Origin: Magnaporthiopsis rhizophila
Taxonomy: Eukaryota; Ascomycota; Sordariomycetes; Magnaporthales; Magnaporthaceae
Assembly (NCBI GenBank): GCA_003049465.1
Contig: PYSS01000033.1
Coordinates: 193,903-257,902 of the forward strand
Direction: 5' to 3'
DNA length: 64,000 nt
Positions within the stretch are counted from its first letter, which is position 1, and the number at the start of each line of letters is the position of its first letter. Positions 12,564 to 21,138 of this stretch are shown piece after piece. The notes below the pieces were generated by a model. The model made no database searches and had not been told where the DNA came from. It was given only the letters and a program-made list of their open reading frames with translations. The position numbers were made by a program, and so were the translations under genes.

Positions 12564-13324
12564 GCAAACCAACCATGGCGTCCCCGTCCGCCTCCTGCGC
12601 CTGCTACAAATGCCTGAACCGCCCACCAGCAGACGTGCACACGGGCCAGCACGGCACCGCGCGGCGGGCTTGGTCCGGTCGATGCGCAGTGGCGCGCGCG
12701 CGGACCGCCCACGAGGACGAGAAGGGCGTCGTCGCACCGTCCGAGGTCTGGTGCCGCCTCGAGATGGAGCGGGCGGCGGGCGTCAGGATGGCGGCTGCTG
12801 CTATTCGCATGGCGGGGTCGCCGTTGCGGAACGAGGCGGGTTGAGGCTTAGATGTGCTAGCGTGAGTTTTGCTTTTTGATATTGCGCTTTTTTTTTTTTT
12901 TGTCAGGTGCAAATCAAGTTTTGCTGGGACTGATGCCAACAAAATACGCCTATGTTATTTTATAGATTTTGAGTCTCGTCCAAGTCGTCAGATTCGTTGT
13001 TTGGCAGCCTTGCCGGCGTCGGCAGGCTGCTGCTTCTGCTGTTAACTATTGTACAATTGCGTTGCTATCTTTGCTGCAACATTCTGATCTCCCTGCCCCT
13101 TGGGGCCCTGGTAAGGACGACGTCCGTGGATTCCCAATGCTCCAATGTGCGTCCTCCCTGGTTACAATCTTTTTGGTATCCCCCGCAAAGGTTTTTACGC
13201 CATACCCATTAACCCCACAGAGAAGAAGAAGAAAAAACACACACACCAAGAGAAACTGAATACTTTGCCCGTGGGTTTCAGTGCCATCTTGTGGAGATTA
13301 ACAAGAGGATGGAAAAAAAAATAT
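12041..13324. other. Intergenic with simple repeats; doubtful 89-codon frame
   Basis: Holds a (CA)n microsatellite, a short T run at about 12889-12901 and a purine-rich stretch near 13221-13248. A frame at 12574-12843 begins with a good ATG context and encodes 89 aa starting MASPSASCACYKCLNRPP, but has no recognisable domain and I do not call it a gene. Confidence 0.5.
12532..12562. repeat. (CA)n microsatellite
   Basis: About fifteen uninterrupted CA units, directly upstream of the doubtful 89-codon frame. Confidence 0.95.
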
Positions 13325-15202
13325 TCAGGAGCAGATCAGATCCGAAGGAATAGGAGTATCCCTCCTCCTCCCCGGCCGCCCCTGCGCGACAAGATCCTCC
13401 GAGCCCAGCCTGGAAACAGACCGATGCTTGCGCGGCAGCGTCGGCGTGATCAAGTCAACATCCATATCTCCGTCGCCGGGAGTCAAGCCCCGCGGGAGGC
13501 CGTCGAGATCGGACGCGACGCTGCTGGCGTCAGACATCTCAACGTCCTCGGACCAGCCGCCCTGGCTGCTACCACCCAGGTCCGACGACTCGATGCTCGG
13601 CGTGATCTCCTCGGGCGCCGGGCGGTCGCTGTAGGCGAAGCACCGCGCCGTGTCGATGCTCAGCGGCCGCGGTATCGCCGTCAGCGGCTCTTCCGACTGC
13701 TCCCGTGCCGCTGCCGCCGCTGCTGCCGTTGCTGCTGCTGGCGTTGGTGTGGCTGCCGCCGAGATGACGGCGCTCACGGCGGCCGTCACGACGGCCAGTT
13801 TCGCCGCGCCCGCTGCGCAGCTTCGCGCCCGTGGTCGTGGGTTTGGCGCCAGGATCACCGCGGCGGTGGCGGAGACGGGAGTTGAAGCTGCTGCTGCTGC
13901 TGCTGCTGACGTTGTTGCCGTTGCGGGCGTTGCCGTCACAGGAATACGAGTCCCCGCGGCGGCAGCCTCGGCGGCCCTGACGGCGGCGATGGCGCCGCCG
14001 ACCTCGTCGCCGTCGGTGGCTTCGTCCTCGATCCCGATGGTCCAGACCCAGCGGCGCTTCTTCTCCCTGCGCTTGCTGTCGGCGCCGCCACCGTTCCGCT
14101 TCCGGATGCCGCTGCTGCTGGGCGAGGAGAGCGGGGAAGAAGCCGCAAGCGTCGCCATCCGTCTCCGCATCTCCTCGAACGGCCCGGGGGTCTGGCCGCC
14201 GTCGCGCGTCTCGTCGCCCGAGTATGCCATGGCTAGGTCTAGCACGATGGCCTGCGGTTGCGTCGGAGTGATCGTCGTTTCCGTCGTGGTTGTCGTCGTC
14301 GTGCCGGCAGCAGCGAGATCCCCCGACGTCGGCGTCGTGGTCGGGGTGGTCATGGCCTGTGCTGGCTTACTGGCGGGCGAGGGCGAGAAGGGCGAGTTCG
14401 CGGCCTCCTCGCACAGCAGGTCGATGTGCGACTTTGTGTACTTGTTGGTCGTGATGGTCTGCTCCAGCGGGCTGTCGTACTCGACGCGGCGCGCCGCCTT
14501 GTCGCGCAGGCGCTGCGACTGCCGCCGCGGCGAGTCGGGCGATCTGGTTGGCCTGCGCGGCAGCGGTGAGTTGCGCAGGATGCTGTGCAGCGAGCGCGGG
14601 TGCGTATAGGGCGGCGCGGGCGCGCTGCCGCCGGTCCTGCTCGGGGCCGTGGCGCGGCGCTTCGGTGTCCGCGGCGACGCTGGCGCCGCCGCCTTGGGGT
14701 TCTCGGCGGCCGCGAGCCTGGAGGCGGCCGTGTCCTCGCACGAGAAGGTGAAGGCCCGGTTGTCGATGGCCGTCTCGACGGGGCCGGCCGACAACGGCGG
14801 CGTGGCCGTCATGGTGCTGGGGAATATGATTTCATTGTAGACGGCCGGCGACCGCGGCTGCGCGGTCAGCGGCGTATCGGGGAACATGCCTGAGGGTATG
14901 GCGGCGCCGGTCTGGATCTGCGGGCCCGTCTGCAGCTTGAGGACCGGGAGCCTGGCGGACGATGACGTCCGGATGGCCGTGAGCGGCTCCGGGACGATGG
15001 GGCTAGCGCACGACTTGCCGATGGCGGTCATGTAGACGTTGGAGAGCGTGTTGAAAGAGGTCGGCGACGTTGGGTTCACGGCAGCGGCCAGCGTCCGCGA
15101 CGTGCGCACGCTGGGACCATTGGATATGGCCTTGATCTGGAGGGACAGCCTGGGCCTCTTGGGCGGGCTGTCGGGGCTGGAGGCCATCCTGGTGGGTGGC
15201 AT
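13325..15202 (-). CDS. Ser/Ala/Thr-rich low-complexity protein, probably nuclear
   Basis: A single long exon on the minus strand. Start chosen at 15202 (MPPTRMASSPDSPPKRPR); a second in-frame ATG lies at 15187. Product about 625 aa. Seen: an N-terminal basic SPPKRPRLSLQIK segment, repeated SP/TP sites, a conserved-looking block RVEYDSPLEQTITTNKYTKS followed by HIDLLCEEA, a second block GQTPGPFEEMRRRMATL, then KRREKKRRWVWTIGIEDEA, and a long Ala/Thr-rich tract before an acidic C-terminus. The three short blocks look like motifs conserved among fungal orthologues, the rest looks disordered. Basic patches and phosphosite-like SP repeats suggest a nuclear or cell-cycle-regulated protein; function is unknown to me. 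Confidence 0.75.
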   Translation of the reverse strand: MPPTRMASSPDSPPKRPRLSLQIKAISNGPSVRTSRTLAAAVNPTSPTSFNTLSNVYMTAIGKSCASPIVPEPLTAIRTSSSARLPVLKLQTGPQIQTGAAIPSGMFPDTPLTAQPRSPAVYNEIIFPSTMTATPPLSAGPVETAIDNRAFTFSCEDTAASRLAAAENPKAAAPASPRTPKRRATAPSRTGGSAPAPPYTHPRSLHSILRNSPLPRRPTRSPDSPRRQSQRLRDKAARRVEYDSPLEQTITTNKYTKSHIDLLCEEAANSPFSPSPASKPAQAMTTPTTTPTSGDLAAAGTTTTTTTETTITPTQPQAIVLDLAMAYSGDETRDGGQTPGPFEEMRRRMATLAASSPLSSPSSSGIRKRNGGGADSKRREKKRRWVWTIGIEDEATDGDEVGGAIAAVRAAEAAAAGTRIPVTATPATATTSAAAAAAASTPVSATAAVILAPNPRPRARSCAAGAAKLAVVTAAVSAVISAAATPTPAAATAAAAAAAREQSEEPLTAIPRPLSIDTARCFAYSDRPAPEEITPSIESSDLGGSSQGGWSEDVEMSDASSVASDLDGLPRGLTPGDGDMDVDLITPTLPRKHRSVSRLGSEDLVAQGRPGRRRDTPIPSDLICS

Positions 15203-16116
15203 GGTATGCCTCGTCGCGGAGCGACTTGGGCCGGACAGAGAGAAGCGGAAGGAGGCAAGAGGGAGCTCGGTTGAGGAGACTCGGCGCGAGCCCCTTTCCT
15301 CTCTATCTCTCTCTCTCCGTCGAATCTGCCCTGTGACACACAAAATGATTGAACAAACGTCCGAGAAACACGACTCCCTCAGGGGAGAGAAAAAGGGGAT
15401 GTGAGATGAATGAGATGAAGAGAAACGGGGATGAGCTAGGAAAATTCACGTGAGGAATCCCACGAGGCGCAGCACGGTAGCCCGACGGGTCATCCTAGTC
15501 GAAGACGCAAAGGAAACAGGCGAGAATAGAAAGAGGAGAGGGGGGAATGGGAGATTTATTTTGGGGGCGACACTGGGCGGGGAGGGGCACAGCACAGGAG
15601 CCCAGAGGAGGGGGTGGGTGTTACGGCGGCTATATACATGAGCACAAGAACCGTCGTCCCTGTGGTCTCGACCAAGGTGGTAAGTGGAAACAAGCGCAGG
15701 CGCCCGACTCTGGCAGCAGGCTGCCCTGCGACTGGCCGGCCCTCGCATAGTTTAGGCGCGGTCACCGGAGGTCGGTCTGGGGGGAAGGATGCACTGGGCG
15801 AGTGATGGGCCATGCTAACCGCGGTGCTGGTGCGGGAGGGACGGGCATGGAGGTGTGAGTGTCGTCCCAATAGACTGGAAATTCTGACAGGGCCCAAGTC
15901 GGCGGCGCTTAGGCTGCATTCTCACTTGCTGAACCCCTGTCGACAAAGGAGGGGCGCATCTGCATGGGCCGCCGCTGACCAATCAGGTGCGACATCACAC
16001 AGCAGCGCCAAGCCTAGGATCAGACCTTCTTTCTGGTCGCCCAACACAAAGCACTCCGAGAATGCTGCGTCTGTCAGCTTGGGTGTCCAGCACATCGGAG
16101 CAAAGGCAGCAGTAGT

Positions 16117-16147
<31 letters not shown>
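16117..16147. repeat. (AGC)n trinucleotide repeat
   Basis: About ten AGC units preceded by degenerate AGT units, in intergenic DNA. Confidence 0.9.
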
Positions 16148-16148
<1 letters not shown>

Positions 16149-17497
16149 AAAGAGGAAAGAGGTCGCTTGGGATGCCTCAGATTAGCCCGATTGAGTCGTC
16201 ACCGTGGGCCCGAACAAGGCGAGGCGTCTTCTTATTGACCGAGCCGAAAATGCCTGGCTGGAGCATTGCGGTGTGGATGGAAAGGGCGGGGGGAGCTGTG
16301 TCCAAGAAACATTGACGCTTGATTGACCGTTGAGGATACCCTTTTTTAGTCTCCCTTTGTTTTATTTTACATTTGTTTTTAGTAATTCCCCGACCGGCGA
16401 AGGAACGGGCATCGTGACACGAACCCACCGGGGCCCACGACCACCACCTACATTAAGAACGGGTCCTCAGCAGTCCGGCCTTCCGGTAACACAAGTGACA
16501 AAGATTTTCTAGGTTGGATGTGTCTCCGTTATCTCCCCGCCCATGAACCACGCTGGCCGTGGCCATGCAAAGGGAGCAATGGCTGGGGGACATGTCGGAA
16601 GGATGACCGAAATTTAGAGCACATGCATGGCACCACACCAACACTACACACTGATTGGTGTTGGCCAGCGGGTCCATGGCTGGGTAGGCCGAGCTATGAT
16701 CGCCGACCAACTACCACCCAGATAGTAAAATCACCACGGTACCACAAAATCACGGCCAACATCCCTTCGACCTAGCACAATCTTGTCGACTTTATTTTAT
16801 GCGTTCTCCCGCCCAGAAAGTGGCCGCCCAGGTTGGCCAGCGGTCTCCATTAGACGCCCGGATTCTGGCACCATCCATTGTCGGGGCACATCCAGGCGCC
16901 CGTTTTCCGGCTGTCCACACGTTGGACGCCGCGCAGAGGTTGTCGGCCTGCTGCCTTTTGTTGCTGAGGGCTGACGTTTTAATCCCTCCTGCGTTTATAA
17001 AAAGGAGGTGGCAGAAGCCCGCATCCGTGCCTAGGAAGTACCTACCTAGCAGCCAATATCCTTGTCGCCGTCTCACCTCGACCCCGCCTCCAAAAACGAA
17101 GGGCTTCGAACCCCTGCAACAGCGCCAAGGAATATCCCGGAAGAGTTCTTCGGAGAGAGGCTTTAAACAATGCAATGACGATGCTGCTGTCTGCAGGCAT
17201 AATGTCACACTTACGGTGCCAACAGAAGTGCCATCGCATGATCGGGCGTTTGGAACCAGTAGGCTCCCCTTTCCGCCGGGTCCGGCTTTTGGCCGTGGTA
17301 TTGCGGGTACGCCGGCCGTCCAAGTACGCTCAGTACGCCAAAGATCATTTTTAGGATGGAAACCGCCAAGCTTTACAAGGTTAGATCCTTCAGGGACTCT
17401 TGTCCAAGAGATTCCACCTGGCATCGACGGCGTAGGGGGCGATCCGAATCTAGGCCGAGTACAGGGGGTGGGCGCTATAGTATAGGTGGTGGCAACA

Positions 17498-17610
17498 AGT
17501 GCAGGGTAGGTCGGGTGACGATTTAACTTGTGAAATTTTCATTAGCAAAGTGCAGGGTAGGTACAGGGTAGGTCGATTTGACTTGGTGAAATTCCCGGTA
17601 GGTGCAGGAA
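17498..17610. repeat. Imperfect tandem repeat built on GTRCAGGGTAGGT
   Basis: The motif GTGCAGGGTAGGTCG, then GATTTAACTTGTGAAATTTT, recurs about 55 bp on as GTACAGGGTAGGTCG, then ATTTGACTTGGTGAAATTCC, with further GTAGGTGCAGG copies between and after. It looks like a small degenerate local duplication. Confidence 0.6.
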
Positions 17611-18007
17611 TGGGAATGCCGTATTGGAAGCCGTTTATGGGCTGCCCCATTGTCGTGTATTTCATCGGTTCCGTTACTGTGACCGGCGAAGGACCGACGT
17701 TGCGGAAACCATTCCATGCACGTTCAGGTCTGTGACGAGTCACTTCTTCGGCGAGACCCGAGAACTCTACCGCCTGGGCTTCTACGTCTCTGCTGCCTAA
17801 TGCCTCTTCCTGCCTGCCTACCTACCTACCCACCTACCTGCTCTTTCACGTTCTCTTCTCGAAGCCACTCCTGCTCCCAGATAAATGCGTTGCGGCGGCC
17901 GTGCCCGGTCCGTCCGGGTGGCGAGCCCCGCAGCGCTATACCAGAACAGCAGGTATTCTCCATCGTCGGACGCCCGCGGGTGCGGCCACCTGCCTTCGCC
18001 TTCCTCC

Positions 18008-18490
18008 TTACCACCGACCACTTTCGTGGCACCAATCGCGCCGGCGGCGTCGTGTTTTGTTCCAGCGCACGGCGCCGACGCCCAAGACGAAGAAGAGCTG
18101 CGCGTCCAAGCACACGGTGACGACGGGTGCGGAAACGTAGTCGGCGCGCTTGAGGTGCTCCCTCTTGCTGTGCAGCGACACGAAGGCCTCGCGACCCCAG
18201 TCTCCCGGTATCTAACGGTGCCACATGTACGTGGACCAGCACCAGCAGTTGTTGAAGACACCCGCGATGGATAGGGAGACGACGGCGGGCCCTCCCAGGC
18301 CGACCGCCGCATCCTTGATCAGCATGATGTGCCACCGGCGACGCTCGATCCATGAGGTGGTGATGTGTTTGGGTGGCGTTGCCGTGCTCGAGGGCGGGTG
18401 GGCCCTCGCACTGCCGTCGTCGTCGTGCTCGTCCGGCTCGTGAAGAAAAACGAGGCGGCTCTGGGAACTCAGGTCTGCTTTCTTCGTCAT
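18008..18490 (-). pseudogene. Membrane-protein gene relic with an in-frame TAG
   Basis: Reading from ATG 18490 gives a charged N-terminus, then SWIERRRWHIMLIKDAAVGL and a hydrophobic segment GGPAVVSLSIAGVFNNCWCW, a TAG at 18214-18212, and then in the same frame GDWGREAFVSLHSKREHLKR and a second hydrophobic segment VVTVCLDAQLFFVLGVGAV before a stop at 18010-18008. Continuity of protein-like sequence on both sides of the stop in one frame suggests a nonsense mutation, for example CAG to TAG. No clear intron removes it. I do not know the family; it looks like a fungal integral membrane protein of few spans. Confidence 0.45.
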
Positions 18491-19135
18491 CTGGACTTTG
18501 CATGGCGGCGACTTCCTCGGTATCCATGACACGAGGAGGAGCCCCTGGGCTGAGCCCAAGACTGAGCCCGGGACTCAGCGCCGGACTACTGGAGCTCAAA
18601 CTGGCCGAGAAGGACAACGAGGAGTGAATCCCGGTTGGCTTGCATTACACTCACTGGCCAGGCGTTTGGTCTGTCATCCACCAAAAGGCATTGCCAACTG
18701 CCGTTTAGCGAAAGCACAGGCATCTCTTCAAGACGTTAGGCAGGATCAAGCTTCGCTCCCCGGATCGGCAACGAGAAGGGACAGGACAGGCGTGGGAGCT
18801 TGACGGTGACCAGGCTGTTTCAGCACGTCGGGGACTGTAGCTAGTTGAGAATAAGGCGGGTGGCCGAGGACATACAGCAATTGTCGCAGGGTCTGGACCA
18901 CTGTTATACGCCTAAATGGAGTGCTGCTGGACCTAGTGCAGCGTCGGCTGCTGTGGCTGATCGTGGTGCCGCCAACCCACTTACTCCAGCAGCGCGCCGG
19001 TACACCGGAGCGGCCACTTGGGCGCGGGCGCGGTAGCCTTCGTAAGAGACGGGCAGCAGGCCCAGATGGCGCGCAGCGTCGGCCAGCTTCGTGCGCGTCG
19101 AGGAGGCCGCCGGCGTGGACAGGCACCGCAAGCTC

Positions 19136-19171
<36 letters not shown>

Positions 19172-19351
19172 NNNNNNNNNNNNNAAAAAAAAAAAAAAAA
19201 AAGCTCACTATCTCGCCATTGTCTGAGCAGCGAGGTTCGAACCTCGCTTACGAACACCAGAATCTCCCTTAAAAGGGGTCACTCATACGTAGACACCAAG
19301 GCACCCGCTGAGCGCGATCCGGAATTCCTTGTTGGAGCAGCCCTACAATAA
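18491..19351. other. Intergenic with a poly(A) tract and assembly gap
   Basis: No gene supported. The window's only N run (19172-19184) interrupts a poly(A) tract. A palindromic GCGAGGTTCGAACCTCGC lies at about 19230-19247. Confidence 0.55.
19137..19202. repeat. Poly(A) tract containing a 13-N gap
   Basis: About 35 A, then 13 N (19172-19184), then about 18 A. The true length is unknown and the gap is an assembly artefact of the homopolymer. Confidence 0.95.
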
Positions 19352-20197
19352 TCATACCCCTGCGATGTCGCCTCCTTTAAGCCTGTTGTAAAGCCCTTCG
19401 TGTTCTCGGGTAACAGCGCTAGTGTCGCCGTAATATATTCTGTCTGCCTCGATGACCAGCTCCAAGAGCTTAATAGCGTCTCTTCGCTTCGACCTAAGCC
19501 GCTTCATTTTATACTGTGCATGAGCGATATCAAACGCTCCCAGGTGTCTACGCACACAGTCAGCACATCTCGTGGATCCAAAATAAGATTTATGGGCACG
19601 TACGCCTGCCGAGAGAATTTCCGTAGGGCATGGTGTCTGGCGAGCAGCTCAATCCGTTTCTGCGCTCTCGTTGCCGCTTGCTCAAGCACCGCGTATGACC
19701 ACGCTCCACCGGCTTTCAGCCGCCCGGTCTCGTCCATGCAGGAGTCTTGGCAGAGCTGGTGTGATCGTCAAGGAGTCGTTCGTGAGAGTGGCTGAATGGA
19801 TGGCTAGGATCGCATGCTGGACACTGGCAGGCGAAACCCCACCGTCCCAGAAGGAGCTGTCTGAGCTCACGAGGCAAGAAATGCGCGGTGTAGGACGTGG
19901 TAATCTCTTCGCCATTTCAATATCTCGGTTGGCACGCATCACCTTGTAGCCATCGTCGTCGAAGGATGCCTGATCAGCGTTCGGAATACACGAATGATTG
20001 ATGCGGGAAGCATTCAGGAAGAGGCCTCTGGGCGAGTCGGTGTCCGCGTGGAGACTGAAGCCGTTCGTAGTGATGATGTCTTCCAGGTGCATGATGTCGA
20101 CGACGGAATCCACGCCCTTCCCACTCAATAGGATGCTGTAAGCTACCGCCGAGCAGTGCTCCTTGTTTTGCCGCACCGCGAGCCCCAGGATGTCCCG
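19352..20197 (-). pseudogene. SET-domain (SMYD-like) protein pseudogene
   Basis: Relic of a lysine-methyltransferase-type gene. Reading on the minus strand from an acceptor-like TAG at 20200-20198: RDILGLAVRQNKEHCSAVAY, then the SET core GLFLNASRINHSCIPNADQA with the NHS cofactor motif. The frame breaks just after ANRDIEM; one base on, it resumes as EEITTSYTAHFLPRELRQLL and the post-SET Cys cluster WGFACQCPACD. A second shift leads into DETGRLKAGGAW and a helical C-terminal part, and a third into AHAQYKMKRLRSKRRDAIKL, then LELVIEADRIYYGD. At least three single-base shifts are needed, and introns do not explain them. The 5' part is missing or beyond recognition, although the post-SET cysteines are intact. 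Confidence 0.7.
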
Positions 20198-20414
20198 CTA
20201 CGTTGCACTTGGGAGCAGAGTTCCCCGCTTTGCATACGTCGAAAGCCGAAGCGTGGTTTCCTGGCGAACCCACTCCGGTGGGTCCGCTGACGTCACAGCC
20301 CGTCAGGCACCGCTTCCACTTCCACCGCCAGCTCCTTTGTTAGCGCGCCCTTCTCTCGCCAGGGGATACTAGGCGCCGTCGCCCTTGACGTTTTTCTCGG
20401 CCATCGCAGTGGTC

Positions 20415-20642
20415 ATGGCAGAGATCGCCGGCCTGGTTCTCGGGGTGGCTGGCTTAGCCGGCCTGGTCGGGGCCTTTAAGGACGTTGTCGATCTGTTCTC
20501 GCTCTTCGTTAACTCGAAAAATCTCGGCAGGGACTACCAAATTCTGGACACAAAGCTGGATATTAACTTTTTATGGTCGACGTCGTTTTTTACGATAAAG
20601 ATTCGTTCCGACAATCCTCGACAAGTTAACGCCAACTTTTAA
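20415..20642 (+). pseudogene. HeLo-domain N-terminal stub (NLR / HET-S-type effector relic)
   Basis: From ATG 20415 the frame reads MAEIAGLVLGVAGLAGLVGA, then FKDVVDLFSLFVNSKNLGRD and YQILDTKLDI, which matches the first helices of the HeLo domain (amphipathic glycine-rich helix, then LGRDYQ and LDI). HeLo is the membrane-targeting, prion-controlled cell-death domain of HET-S and of many fungal NLRs. Homology stops near 20580, where the DNA turns strongly AT-rich and the frame ends at 20642. The usual length is about 200 residues, so this is a truncated, probably RIP-damaged remnant. Its divergent neighbour is the SET pseudogene. Confidence 0.6.
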
Positions 20643-20930
20643 TTATTTCCACCTCAGCTACCTTCCTCGAGGCGTTCCTTCCCCAATCCCAGTAAGTATC
20701 GTGGCTCTGGATTGATCTCCCCCACCCCATCCGTAATATGTCATATAAAACTGGTAATATGATAACTATGTAAGTTAATAAATTAAATATTTCATTTCAG
20801 GGATAGGGCCTTAGCTTATCTTTATTTAAAAATTAAAGCCGGTAAACCGACGGAAGAGTCGACGGATTTAAAAAGAGGAAAACGGTATGTTCCCCAAGCG
20901 CTGCTAGGTAATAAAAATAAGCATCGTGAA
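20560..20930. other. AT-rich (RIP-like) island
   Basis: Base composition drops abruptly, with runs such as TAAGTTAATAAATTAAATAT at about 20772-20791. It directly follows the HeLo stub and is unlike the GC-rich DNA on both sides. It holds no gene and looks like decayed repeat or gene sequence. Confidence 0.55.
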
Positions 20931-21138
20931 TGACATGGCAGCAGAGCATCGCGTCCTGTTCGCCTCCGATATTGTGGAGATCAAGTGGTCGATTACTCTA
21001 CCAACAAAACGCCTCCCAGTACTCTCTTCTCCGTCGTTAATATGGCTGCAAGGCAACCAATAGGATCCCCAAGAAGTTGGAGACAACAGGCCGACCCCTG
21101 AGAGCCTATCACCTCTTCTTCAGAGTCAGATCCATCGC

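Larger units (their letters stand above)
15203..18007. other. Long intergenic stretch, no supported gene
   Basis: Contains an (AGC)n tract and an imperfect direct repeat near 17498-17610. A 228-codon frame at 16799-17485 and its antisense have no family motif and irregular composition. The CTACCTACC-type pyrimidine repeats at about 17815-17840 are of a sort common in these intergenic regions. Confidence 0.5.

Noticed and set aside
12574..12843. 89-codon frame after the (CA)n repeat
   Set aside because: Good ATG context but no recognisable conservation; the Arg/Ala-rich content is typical of GC-rich chance frames.
13650..14609. Long plus-strand frame antisense to the Ser/Ala-rich gene
   Set aside because: It mirrors the low-complexity GC-rich codons of the minus-strand gene and has Ala/Val runs without domains.
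17091..17125. Minus-strand GGGGTTCGAAGCCC as a tRNA
   Set aside because: The only box-A-like word is about 17 nt away and the acceptor stem does not pair.
16799..17485. 228-codon frame in the long intergenic region
   Set aside because: No domain, composition unlike neighbouring genes, and an equally long antisense frame exists.
19228..19260. Palindrome around GGTTCGAACC as a tRNA T-arm
   Set aside because: The stem leaves an eight-base loop, and no acceptor or D-arm partners exist; a T-arm alone is not a tRNA.
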